This document shows positions 24,948 through 35,400 of a stretch of 56,453 bases of DNA, piece by piece (within the stretch, counting starts at the first letter, position 1; each line of letters starts with the position of its first letter). Position numbers and translations under genes: made by a program. Below the pieces are notes generated by a model. It was not told where the DNA came from. It made no database searches and was given only the letters and a program-made list of their open reading frames with translations. Source of the DNA: Rhodospirillales bacterium (GTDB lineage: Bacteria > Pseudomonadota > Alphaproteobacteria > UBA8366 > Aestuariispiraceae); the NCBI GenBank assembly GCA_002696645.1, contig NZSA01000053.1, positions 1-56,453 on the forward strand. Reading direction: 5' to 3'.

Positions 24948-27140
24948 TTAATCTGAGGTCGCGATGCGCGCCTGTGGATCTGCCTGCACAGCAGCGGATT
25001 TCACCGCGTTGGCAGTCAGCAGTTCCGGCAACGCTATGCCTTGTGGGGCGGCAGGTCCATAGACAATGTTAAACGGAATACCATAGCGTCCATGCTGGGC
25101 CAGGAAGTCGGAAATAACCGGGTCCGGCCGGGTCCAGTCGGCTTTCATGGCAATCACATCGGGCCCAGACAGCCAGTCAGCGACAGATCCCACCTCTACA
25201 ACCGTTTTCTTGTTCCATTGACAGGTGACGCACCAATCCGCCGTGACATCGACAAAGACGGTTTTGCCACCTGCAACAAGAGTGGAAATTGCGCCAGGGT
25301 CAAATTGTTGCCACTGAATGCCTGAAGCATCGACACGGCTTTGCCCACCGGCGGTTGGGCTGTGCGGGGTCATTGTCAGGGGGGCCAGTACTGCGGCCAG
25401 GGCCAGGACGGCGGAAACGGGCCAGGCGGCCCGCGCCAACCTGGATCCTGCAAGGTTACGGGTTCCCAGGACCAGTGCGGCCAACAGGGCCAATGCGCCG
25501 ACAGCCAAGGCGTTTTCTGTGCCTATCGTGGTCCTTAGGACGGTCAGCAGCCAGACCGCCGTGCCTGCAAGGGCCAGGGCCAGGACCCCTTTCAGTGCCA
25601 GCATCCATCGGCCGGGACGCGGCAGGAACCGCACTAAATCGGGGACCATGGCGACCATCAGATAGGGCAGCGCCAATCCCAAGCCCAGCGCCAGGAAAAC
25701 AGCCAGAATTTCCAACGGGCCCGCGCCCAGGGCAAAGCCAACGGCCGTTCCCAGAAAGGGCGCGCTGCAAGGCGTCGCCAATAGGGTTGCAAAGGCCCCG
25801 GTCAGGAAATCGTGAAACAGGCTATCGCGTCCCGCACCCATTGCAGCCGCCCGATCCCCCAGGCGTCCGGGCAAACGAAACTCAAACAGTCCCAACAGAT
25901 TACAGGCAAACAAGGTAATCAGCGCGACCATCAGGGCCAGGAATACCGGTTGTTGGAACTGGATGCCCCAGCCAACGCTGAGGCCAGCCTGTTTGACGCC
26001 AATCGCGGCCCCCGCCAGGAGTAGGAAGGAAACGATAATCCCGGCGGAAGACGCCAGGAACCCGGCACGAATTGACGCGGCAGATTTGCCGGATTTCGCC
26101 AGAACCGACATCAGCTTCAGAGAGAGGACCGGCAATACACAGGGCATCAGATTTAAAATCAGCCCCCCCAAAAGGGCTATACCCAGGATCGTCCACAGCG
26201 TTATCTGATCTGTCGGCCCGGCCATGGCACTATCCAGAGGCAGGGCATCTTGAATGGGCGTGATATGGGATTCCAGGGCACGCGGACCATCCACCACGGT
26301 CACCGTTACACCTTCTTCTTGCAGGGATGTCAGTGTCATTCGGGGCGGGGCGGTAACGCGCAGAACTGCTGACATTTTGTCATCAGACAGGGACACTTTT
26401 GGCGCGTCAAAATAGGCACCACCGGGTCCTTCGATAAAGGCGTCGGGCTGGGTAAAGGGGGCGCCCTGTGCGGTCACGGTAATGCCAAGTTCCACCTGAT
26501 CCTGGGGGCGGTGTTGCAGGCTGGCATGTGTGACAGTCATTCCAGCCAGGGCGGTATCCGTGGCAGGTACGGTGGCGCGATACTGGTCGATCAGATGCGC
26601 CCCCGACGCCAGGTCGGGTTTGCCGGTTGGAAGGTCCAGGGCGACACTGGCATGTCCGGGGATGCAGATTTCTGCACAGACCAGGAAATCAATCTCTCCA
26701 TTCAACTGGATTGGCGCACCGGAATGGATGGGGGTCACTGTCAGGGGAAAGACGACCGCATCTTCGTACCCCAAAGTCCCGATATCAAAAATTTCAAACC
26801 GTTTGGGAACCGGCCACTGCATGCTGACGGCCTCAACATTGTCTGACCCGGTCCAATCTGCGACAGGGGGCAGTCCCGCGTCGCCAGGGCTGCGCCAATA
26901 GATTTTCCAGCCGGGCTGCATGCGAAATTGCAGGCCCAGCCGCAGGGCTTCATCCTGACCGACCGCCGTTGTTGCAGAAATCAGCCGGGCAGAGGCATAT
27001 TCGTTTCCGTCCCAGGCGCTTTCCCCAGGGTTTTCTTGGGCATAACTTGACCCGGCGCTGCCAATCAACAGGGTGACTGCGACGATACCGGCATGGAATG
27101 CCTTAAGAAACCTGGACTGGATCGCATTTGAAAACTGCAT
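24948..27140 (-). CDS. DsbD/ScsB-like protein-disulfide reductase
   Basis: 730 residues. Signal peptide (about 12-35), an N-terminal periplasmic beta domain (about 40-300), eight predicted membrane segments (about 310-590; LNLMPCVLPVLSLK and LLATPCSAPFLGTAVGFA supply the membrane Cys pair), and a C-terminal periplasmic thioredoxin domain with DVTADWCVTCQWN. It relays electrons from cytoplasmic thioredoxin to periplasmic thiol proteins. The long N-terminal domain and PCVLP/PCSAP motifs fit the ScsB branch rather than classical DsbD. The preceding region 27141-27305 is AT-rich promoter DNA shared with yqgE. Confidence 0.9.
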   Translation of the reverse strand: MQFSNAIQSRFLKAFHAGIVAVTLLIGSAGSSYAQENPGESAWDGNEYASARLISATTAVGQDEALRLGLQFRMQPGWKIYWRSPGDAGLPPVADWTGSDNVEAVSMQWPVPKRFEIFDIGTLGYEDAVVFPLTVTPIHSGAPIQLNGEIDFLVCAEICIPGHASVALDLPTGKPDLASGAHLIDQYRATVPATDTALAGMTVTHASLQHRPQDQVELGITVTAQGAPFTQPDAFIEGPGGAYFDAPKVSLSDDKMSAVLRVTAPPRMTLTSLQEEGVTVTVVDGPRALESHITPIQDALPLDSAMAGPTDQITLWTILGIALLGGLILNLMPCVLPVLSLKLMSVLAKSGKSAASIRAGFLASSAGIIVSFLLLAGAAIGVKQAGLSVGWGIQFQQPVFLALMVALITLFACNLLGLFEFRLPGRLGDRAAAMGAGRDSLFHDFLTGAFATLLATPCSAPFLGTAVGFALGAGPLEILAVFLALGLGLALPYLMVAMVPDLVRFLPRPGRWMLALKGVLALALAGTAVWLLTVLRTTIGTENALAVGALALLAALVLGTRNLAGSRLARAAWPVSAVLALAAVLAPLTMTPHSPTAGGQSRVDASGIQWQQFDPGAISTLVAGGKTVFVDVTADWCVTCQWNKKTVVEVGSVADWLSGPDVIAMKADWTRPDPVISDFLAQHGRYGIPFNIVYGPAAPQGIALPELLTANAVKSAAVQADPQARIATSD

Positions 27141-27305
27141 AAAAATCCAATGTTTTTGGCTGTGCCTTTGAATACAGCCCCCTATATAGGCCAGATGACG
27201 GTTGCTAAAAACTCACAACTGCGTGCGGCCCTTCGTCGCTTGATAATTTTGATATGTGTCGATGACGCTGGAACTAAGCCATAATTTCTTGATAGACTGG
27301 GATCA

Positions 27306-27920
27306 ATGTCAAAGTCAACTCAAACCAATGATGCGGGGCCGATGCCAGAAAAAACCCATAATCATTCTGGATACTTAACCGGACAATTCCTGGTGGCGAT
27401 GCCCAGCATGAATGATCCACGCTTTCAGCGGACGGTGATTTTCGTCTGTGTGCATAATGCAGAAGGGGCGATGGGCCTGGTGGTTAATCGGCATGTAGAA
27501 TCGCTGACCTTCGATGAATTGCTGGAACAGTTGGATATCAGTCGCGCGGGTATCGGTGATCCGATCAGCGTGCATTTTGGCGGTCCGGTCGAATCCGGGC
27601 GGGGATTTGTCCTGCATTCAACGGACTATATGCGCGAAGGCACCGTTGTTATGGATAACGGCATTGGATTGACGGCAACTGTTGATATTCTGCGCGATAT
27701 TGCCGAAGGGGCGGGCCCCCAGGAAACCTTGTTGGCGTTGGGTTATGCCGGTTGGGGGCCAGGGCAACTGGATTCAGAAATACAGGAAAACGCCTGGCTG
27801 ACGGTTCCGGGCGATGCCAGCCTGCTGTTTGATTCCTCGTTAGAGGAGAAATGGGACCGCGCCGTCGCGTTGCTGGGATTTGACCCCAATCTTTTGTCAT
27901 CAGACAGTGGTCGCGCCTGA
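27306..27920 (+). CDS. YqgE/AlgH family protein
   Basis: 204 residues with the family opening YLTGQFLVAMPSMNDPRFQRTVIFVCVHN..GAMGLVVNR and the mid motif FGGPVESGRGFVLHS. The cellular role is unresolved in all bacteria. ATG 27306 is used; ATG 27342 (MPEKTHNH) is also possible because the family core starts only at about residue 20. It diverges from the DsbD-like gene and precedes msrP by 116 bases. Confidence 0.9.
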   Translation: MSKSTQTNDAGPMPEKTHNHSGYLTGQFLVAMPSMNDPRFQRTVIFVCVHNAEGAMGLVVNRHVESLTFDELLEQLDISRAGIGDPISVHFGGPVESGRGFVLHSTDYMREGTVVMDNGIGLTATVDILRDIAEGAGPQETLLALGYAGWGPGQLDSEIQENAWLTVPGDASLLFDSSLEEKWDRAVALLGFDPNLLSSDSGRA

Positions 27921-28036
27921 ACATACTTTCTCACGTCCGCGTTACCTGCAATTGACGCCAGCGCTGTTTCGCTCAAATTTGGGATCAGGCGCCGGATTTT
28001 TGGCGTGGTCACAGTTTTTGAGGGAGCGCGATTTCA

Positions 28037-29026
28037 ATGCTAATCAAGATCAAACGGGGATGGGAACTGCCTGAATCCGCCGCCATCAGCGAGAGCGACT
28101 ATCACAACCGTCGCCAATTGTTGAAGGGGTTGGCCAGTGGCGCATTTCTGGCCGGGACTGCATTGGCAACCGGCATTGGCGGTAGCCGCCGCGCCTTTGC
28201 TGATACCGACCCGTCCGCTGGACTATATCCGGTTCCCCGCAATGAATTGTATAAGGTGCCAGAGCGCGGTCTGACCGACGAAAAGGATGCGACCACCTAT
28301 AACAATTACTATGAATTTGGCAGCCAGAAGAGCATTTCTGAAGAAGCCCAGGCGCTGAAAATCCGCCCCTGGGAAATCAGGATCGATGGCATGGTCGAAC
28401 AACCCATGATGCTGGACATCGATACCCTGTTGAAAAAGGTTCAGTTGGAAGAGCGCGTTTATCGCCACCGCTGTGTTGAGCGTTGGGCAATGACCGTGCC
28501 CTGGTCCGGCTTTCCCATGTCGCAACTGATCGCGCTGGCAAAACCCACTAATGACGCGAAATACGTCAAAATGCAGACCTTGGCTGACAAGGAAACCATG
28601 CCGAATCTGTCCGCTGATTGGTATCCTTGGCCTTATACTGAAGGCCTGACGATGGCAGAGGCGATGAATGACCTGACCTTCCTGGTGACCGGGATGTATG
28701 GCAAACCCGTGCCCAAGCAGAACGGGGCCCCGTTGCGCATCGCGCTGCCTTGGAAATATGGGTTCAAATCAATCAAGTCGATTGTCAGCTTCACCTTCAC
28801 CGATCAGCGCCCGGTCAGCTATTGGGAAGAGTTGCAAAGCAGTGAATACGGATTCTGGGCCAACGTGAATCCGGATGTTCCGCATCCCCGCTGGTCCCAG
28901 GCACAGGAACAATTGCTGACAACCGGTGAAAGAGTCCCCACGAAAATCTATAATGGATATGGTGAGTTTGTCGCCAGTATGTATGACGATATTCGTGAGA
29001 GTGCCGGGGATCGACTGTATCGCTAA
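28037..29026 (+). CDS. msrP: MsrP (YedY) methionine-sulfoxide reductase catalytic subunit
   Basis: 329 residues with a Tat signal (NRRQLLKGLASG, about residues 25-36, cleavage near RAFA). The molybdopterin-binding core includes RHRCVERWAM, whose Cys ligates Mo, and the closing GYGEFVASMYDDIRESAGDRLYR. MsrP repairs oxidised methionine in periplasmic proteins, with electrons from the haem membrane protein MsrQ. No msrQ follows; the next gene is the RTX adhesin on the other side of a terminator. The electron donor must be encoded elsewhere or be different. Confidence 0.95.
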   Translation: MLIKIKRGWELPESAAISESDYHNRRQLLKGLASGAFLAGTALATGIGGSRRAFADTDPSAGLYPVPRNELYKVPERGLTDEKDATTYNNYYEFGSQKSISEEAQALKIRPWEIRIDGMVEQPMMLDIDTLLKKVQLEERVYRHRCVERWAMTVPWSGFPMSQLIALAKPTNDAKYVKMQTLADKETMPNLSADWYPWPYTEGLTMAEAMNDLTFLVTGMYGKPVPKQNGAPLRIALPWKYGFKSIKSIVSFTFTDQRPVSYWEELQSSEYGFWANVNPDVPHPRWSQAQEQLLTTGERVPTKIYNGYGEFVASMYDDIRESAGDRLYR

Positions 29027-29060
29027 CAAACACAACTCATTGAAATAGAACGCTATTGTG

Positions 29061-29105
29061 AGGCCCATTCCGGAGTTTCCTCTCTGGAATGGGCCTTTTT
29101 ATTTT
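29061..29105 (+). terminator. Intrinsic terminator of msrP
   Basis: AGGCCCATTCC (29061-29071) and GGAATGGGCCT (29086-29096) form an 11-bp stem followed by TTTTTATTTTTC. A clear rho-independent terminator 34 bases after the stop. Confidence 0.95.
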
Positions 29106-29447
29106 TCAAAATTAGCTAAAATACCATGTAAATTTTCGGAAATTTTAATCAGAGAAATTGGGAGAATTTGCAAAAAGTCTTATTATCAAGAAATACTGGT
29201 GTGATGGCCTTGCGACTATATCGCAAGCATATGGATTAAAGAGGTTTTGTGCCGAGGGTCATGGATCGTCGAAGCCGATAAAAACCTTGGATCCGGGCCA
29301 GAAAGTAGGTGGGTCGTCGGTCGAAGTGTGACGACCATCACCGAAGAGTGCGGACAATATATTTTATATTGGATTTAGCTGGTTTTGTATCCTGACCCCA
29401 GCGCCAGCGTTTACGGGTCTCTTGGAATAGATTGTGGGTAACGGAAT
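29106..29447 (+). promoter_or_regulatory. Non-coding leader region of the RTX adhesin gene
   Basis: 342 bases without a plausible gene. The first half is AT-rich. Hairpins visible are CTTGCGA/TCGCAAG (29209-29215 and 29221-29227) and GGTCGTC/GACGACC (29312-29318 and 29330-29336). The length and structure suggest a regulated promoter and a long leader for the giant gene downstream. I see no confident -35/-10 pair. Confidence 0.4.
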
Positions 29448-32400
29448 ATGAATATTCTTCAGGCCTTGCAGGCTCAGAACGGTTCAGAGGGCGAAACTTT
29501 CGTCGAACTGAACGCCAATGGTCCAACCGTCGTACCCGGTGGGGATGACGTTCTGTTGGGGGAATATTCACATGTCGGCCCCGATCTTCAGATTATCCTG
29601 CCCAGTGGCGAAACAATCGTTGTCGTTGATTACTTTGCAGGCGGGGGTGCGCCCCCGGATTTGGCCACAGATGGTGGGGCGGTTGTAAATGGCGGCCTGG
29701 TTTCACAACTGGCAGGACCAATGGTGCCCGACCTTCAGGTCGCCCAGACTGGCACCAGTGACGCAACAGGAGAACCTGCCGGTTCCGTCGACAGCCTGAA
29801 GGGGATTGTGACGGCGCAACGCGGCGGTGTTGAAGTTGAACTGGGCGCAGGCGATCCGATTTATGAAGGCGATGTGATCGTCACCGGCGGTGATTCGGCG
29901 GTCGGGATCGTGTTCGCGGATAACAGCACCATGTCGATGGGCGGCGATGCCCGAATCTCGATTGACGAGATGGTCTATGACGCCTCTGCGCAATCTGGGT
30001 CTCAACTGTTCGATATCGTTCAGGGGGCGTTTGTTTTCGCCAGCGGCCAGATTGGGCACAATAATCCAGAAGACGTGCAGGTCCGCACGCCAGTTGCCAC
30101 GATCGGTATTCGCGGCACGAAATACGGTGTCAATGTGGATCAGGAAAAAGGCGACGCCACCGTCACCCTGTTTGAAGGGGCGGTCGTGGTGGAAAACAGC
30201 GCCGGTCAGGTTCTGTTAAGCTCGATTGGTCAGTCTACGATTGTCACCTCTGCCTTCACGGCACCGGGCAACGTCTTTACCATGGACCCGGATACTCAGA
30301 CCGCCACCTATGGCGATGCCATTGATTTCAGCCCGAACGCGCCGCAATTGCGGGAAGATGACGACGGCGGGGGTAATGATCCCGATGACTTGAGTGCAGA
30401 TGAACTGGAGGATCTGGCGGACCAGTTGGATGATTTGGACACCGCCGCAGGCCCCAGCGGTGCGATAGCCGGCCTCACAGAGAGCGGGCTATTTTTACGA
30501 ATTCTCAATGCTGGTCTGGGCAATGACTCCCAAAAGATATCCGGGGTGTTGCCCCCCAGTGATGGGGGAGGTGGGTCTCCATTCACGCGCCCTCCAGGAT
30601 CGACGCCTTTTGATGTTCCCTTGAGTCAGATCATTCCAAGCAATAACAACAATGGTAGCCAACAAGACAGTGGCAGCAGCGCCTTCCAGACATTTACATT
30701 TGGCAATTCCGGTGGCTCCTACACATACAGCTATGGCAGCGGTAACTATGATGTCTTTGGTGGCAGCGGCTTTGATCTGTTCACGATCAATGCGTCGGGC
30801 GTCACGTCGGGCACGGGGTGGAGTGTCGGTCAGGATTCTTCCGGGAACGTTCTGATTAACGAAGTCGGCGGCGTTGGCACGTCAATCAATATGGATGGCG
30901 TTGAAGAGCTGGGAGTCACTACCGGCAGCGGAAGCGACTCTATTTCGATTGGAAACCTTGTCGGCACCGATATCGCCGAAAGCACAGTTATCTTGAATAC
31001 CGGCGCTGGCGATGATGTCGTCGCCGCAGCAGAAGCGGGCAAGCGCCTGGTGGTGGATGCCGGGGATGGCAATGACACCGTCGTTGGCAGCACGTCCAAT
31101 GATGATATGCGCGGCGGGGCTGGTGACGATATCCTGGATGGCGGCACCGGCAATGACCTGCTGCGCGGGGAGGCTGGCGATGACATCCTGCTGGTGACGC
31201 TGGAAGGCGGCACGGTAGAATTTTCTGAAACAGCAGGACAGTCCGATTCCGAAGAATTCGAATTTGGCGACAGCGACGCTGCGCAAAACCGGGTCTATGA
31301 CATTGTTGAAGGGGGCGAAGGAGACGATACGGTTATCCTGCGCTTCACCGATGAACAGGCGCTGAACGCCGATTTCGTGTCGGATTTGATCGCGCTGAAA
31401 GAATTCATTGCCAGCGGGGATACGGAAACCGTTCGCACCTTTGACACTTTGGGCCTGCAAATCAGTGGTGTCGAAAATGTTGAATTTGCGGGCAATTTCC
31501 CGGATCCCAGCTTTACCCCGACACTGAGTTTCACCCAAGGGGTTGAGGATGGCACGGTCGCGTTGAGCCTGACGCTGGATGACGGGGCCGACAGCCCGTT
31601 CTTAAGCGTCTCGGTATCCCTGACAGGCATTCCTGAAGGGGCCGTTCTGACCGCTTCGGATGGAACGCAATTTCCGGGCGGCACAGCCATTTCCCTGACC
31701 GTGGCGCAATTGGGCGATATGTCCATTCAACTGCCGCCGGATTCGGATCAGAATCTGGATCTGGATGTCTCTGTATCGGCACAGAATGTCCTGACCGATG
31801 CGTCCGGTGTGACGGAAACCACCGCCACGGTTCCTGTTCTGGGGGTCGCTGATGATCCGATTGTGACGGTCAGCAATGCATCCGGGTCGGAAGATGGGGC
31901 AATTTCCCTGTCTATTTCTGTGGCACAAGGCGACGCGGATGGGTCGGAGACCCTGACGGTTGAGATAGAAGGATTGCCCGTTGGCGCATTTCTGACCGAT
32001 TCAGAAGGCACCTTGCTGGACCCAGCGAATGTGCCAGTCGCGGCCCTGTCTGGCCTGCAATTGCAACCGCCTGCGAATTATTCCGGCACGCTCTCTCTCA
32101 GCGTTGTCGCGACAAGTTCCGAAAACGGGACCAGCGCAACGGTCAGCCAAAACTTCACCGTTGATGTTGCAGGGGTTGCCGATAAAGCGGTCATCGAGGC
32201 ACAGGATGCCACAGGACTGGAAGGTGGAACAGTTGCGTTGGGACTGTCCGTTGGACTGCCCGATGGTGATGAAACGCTGACGGTTGCTATTTCAGGCCTT
32301 CCATCCGGCGCGACGCTGGTGGATGCAGGCGGGAATACTGTTGATCCTGCCAATATTCCTGCGGATGGTGTCAGTGGCCTGTCGGTGCAAGTCCCAGCGG

Positions 32401-35400
32401 ATTATTCCGGCGACATGAATTTGACAGTGACCGCAACGACCCAGGACGGCAACAGCACGGCGGTTGCCACACAATCGCTGATGGTTTCGGTTTCTGGCGT
32501 TGCAGATGATCCTGTCATTTCGGTTGGCAATATTCAGGGCACAGAAGATGGCGTGATTGCCTTGTCCTTGAATGTCGCCTCTGGGGATGCCGATGGGTCA
32601 GAAGCGATAACGGTTTCGATTTCGGGCCTGCCCGAGGGCGCGCGCCTGTTGGATGCGCAAGGCCAGGATATCACCGATCCGTCGGCGATGACGCCTGATC
32701 AACTGGCGGGTCTGCAGTTGGTGCCGCCGCTGAATTTCTCTGGCACGATTGATCTGACGGTTTCGGCGACCAGTTCAGAAGACGGAACCCAGGCGACATC
32801 GACGGAGACATTCAGTGTCGCCGTGATTGGCGTTGCCGACGCGCCAACCCTGGATGTTGTCCAGGCGGAAGGTCTGGAAGGGCAGGAAGTGCCCTTGTCG
32901 ATCTCCTCTGTGCTGACCGACACTGATGGATCGGAAACGCTGAGCATCGAAATCAGCGGCCTGCCACAGGGCTTCACCCTCAGCGATGGGACCAATACCT
33001 ATTCAGGCAGCCCGGTTTCCATTCCTGCCGCGTCTTTGTCTTCCCTGGCCCTGATTCCCTTGGCCGGGTTCGCAGGCTCTGTCGCGCTCAGCGTGACGGC
33101 AACCGCGACAGAAGGCGACAGTGTCAGCAGCGTAACCGAAACCCTGGGTGTGACCTTTGGGGCCGTTGCGGTGCAGCCGGTCCTTAGCGTTCTGAACGCA
33201 ACGGGATCTGAAGACAGCAGCATTCCGCTGACCATAAATGCCAGTGCCTCCAGCGGTGGGGATGCAGTCAGTGTTACAATTGCGGGCCTGCCTCAAGATG
33301 CCGTTCTTACCAATACGGCAGGCGATACCTTCAGCGGCAGTCCGATTGTCCTGACGCCAGACCAACTGACGGGATTGACCGTTACGCCGGGCGCAAATTC
33401 GGATGCGGATTTCACCCTGACCATTACCGCAACTGCGCAGGATGGCGATCAGACGGCGGAATTGTCGTCCAGCCTGACCGTGACGGTTGATCCGGTGGCA
33501 GACACACCCAGCCTGACGGTTAATTCTGTCGTCGGCATTGAAGACCAGCCGATTGCCCTGTCCCTCAGCGCGGCCTTGTCCGATACGGATGGGTCGGAAA
33601 GCCTGACGGTAGAAATTGCCGGTCTGGATGAAGGCTTCGTTCTGAAAGATGCTGATGGCGTCACGTATAGCGGTGATCCGGTTGAGGTCCCAGCAGATGC
33701 CTTGGCGGGTCTGTCTTTGATTACCCCGCTGAATTTCTCGGGCAGTGTCGGGCTGACGGTGCGGGCGATTTCGACGGAGGCCGATGGCGGCGCATCGAAA
33801 GTGGTGGAAAAGAACTTTTCTGTCAGCGTTACCCCGGATCTGGACCTGCCAACAATTTCCCTGGTCAGCGCCAGCGGCGCGGAAGACGAGAGCATCCCGC
33901 TGGACATCACCATCGGCAATGTCGATCCCAGCGAGACTGTCAGCGTCACGCTGTCCAATATTCCAGACGGCGCGACCCTGACCAATTCTGCGGGGGAAAG
34001 TTTTGAAGGCAGTTCTGTCAATCTGACGGTTGATCAGTTGGACGGTTTGGCGATCATTCCGCCACAAGATTCCAGCGTGGATTTTAACCTAAGCGTGACC
34101 GTATCGACCAGCGATGGCGTTTCATCGGAAAGCACGTCGCAAACCCTGGATGTTACCGTTGCAGCCCGTGCGGATGCGCCGGACTTCACGGTCAGTGATG
34201 TGAATGTGGTTCTGGGCCGCGCTGACTCTTCAACGGAAATCGGAACCTCAGGCGATGATACGATCATCGGCGGGGCTGGCAGCGATACCCTGTTGGGTGG
34301 CGATGGTAATGACCATCTGATCGGCGATGGCGATAATCTCAGCGCAACCGTCTCATTGGATATCGCAGCGGCCGTGACCGACATAGACGGGTCTGAAATC
34401 GCGACCGTCACCTTGTCCGGCCTGCCCGATGGTGTTCAGCTGTGGCAGGACGGCGAACTGCTGGTGACCGGGGGCAGCGTTACCCTGGCTTCAGATGCTT
34501 TGGAGTCAGTACAGTTGATCGTTCCCCCTGGAACGGCTGATTTCGACCTTAGCGTCACGGCGCGGGTAACAGATCGCGACCCTGATGGTGGCGGACATTC
34601 CCGCACGGAAACCAAGAGCTTTACTGTTTCTGTCGACGATGGAACCGGGCAGGGCTCTAACGACGTGCTGAATGGCGGTGCGGGGGATGACATTCTGGAA
34701 GGCGGGGCCGGGGCCGATACGCTGATTTCTGGCGAAGGCGCTGATACCCTGCTGGGGGGCAGCGGCAATGATGCCTTGCGTGTTATCAGTGATGGCGTGG
34801 GGGTTGATGTCGTCGATGGCGGCGCGGGGGTCGATACGCTGACCCTGACAGTGATGCCCTGGGATCTGGAAAATCAGACAATCGTTGACGAGCTTCATGC
34901 CCTGGTTGAATTCGTTCAGTCGGGTGATGCGGCCACAGGGGCACAGGTTTTCTCTGCGCTTGGCCTGGATGTGCGGGGGGTTGAGGCCCTGTCAATTGTC
35001 GACATCAATGGCAGCCCCATCGACGTTGGCAGCATCGTTGTCCCGGACCCGGATGCCGGGATCGTCTTTACTGGCGATAACAGCGACAATGTTGTGACGG
35101 GCACGGAAGGGGACGATACCCTGTCGGGCGGCGGCGGCAATGACACGATTACCGGCGGTGGCGGCAATGATACGCTCAGCGGCGATGCTGGAAATGACAT
35201 CTTGTATGGTGGTGCAGGCAATGACAGCCTGGATGGCGGCACTGGTAATGACACCCTGTATGGTGGCGCTGGCGATGATTCGATGGCGGGTGGTTCTGGC
35301 AATGACACAATCTATGCCGATGGTGGATCAGACACCGTAGATGCGGGTGCTGGCGATGACCTGACGGTTGTGACCATCGACCCCAATGAAGTTGGTCGGT

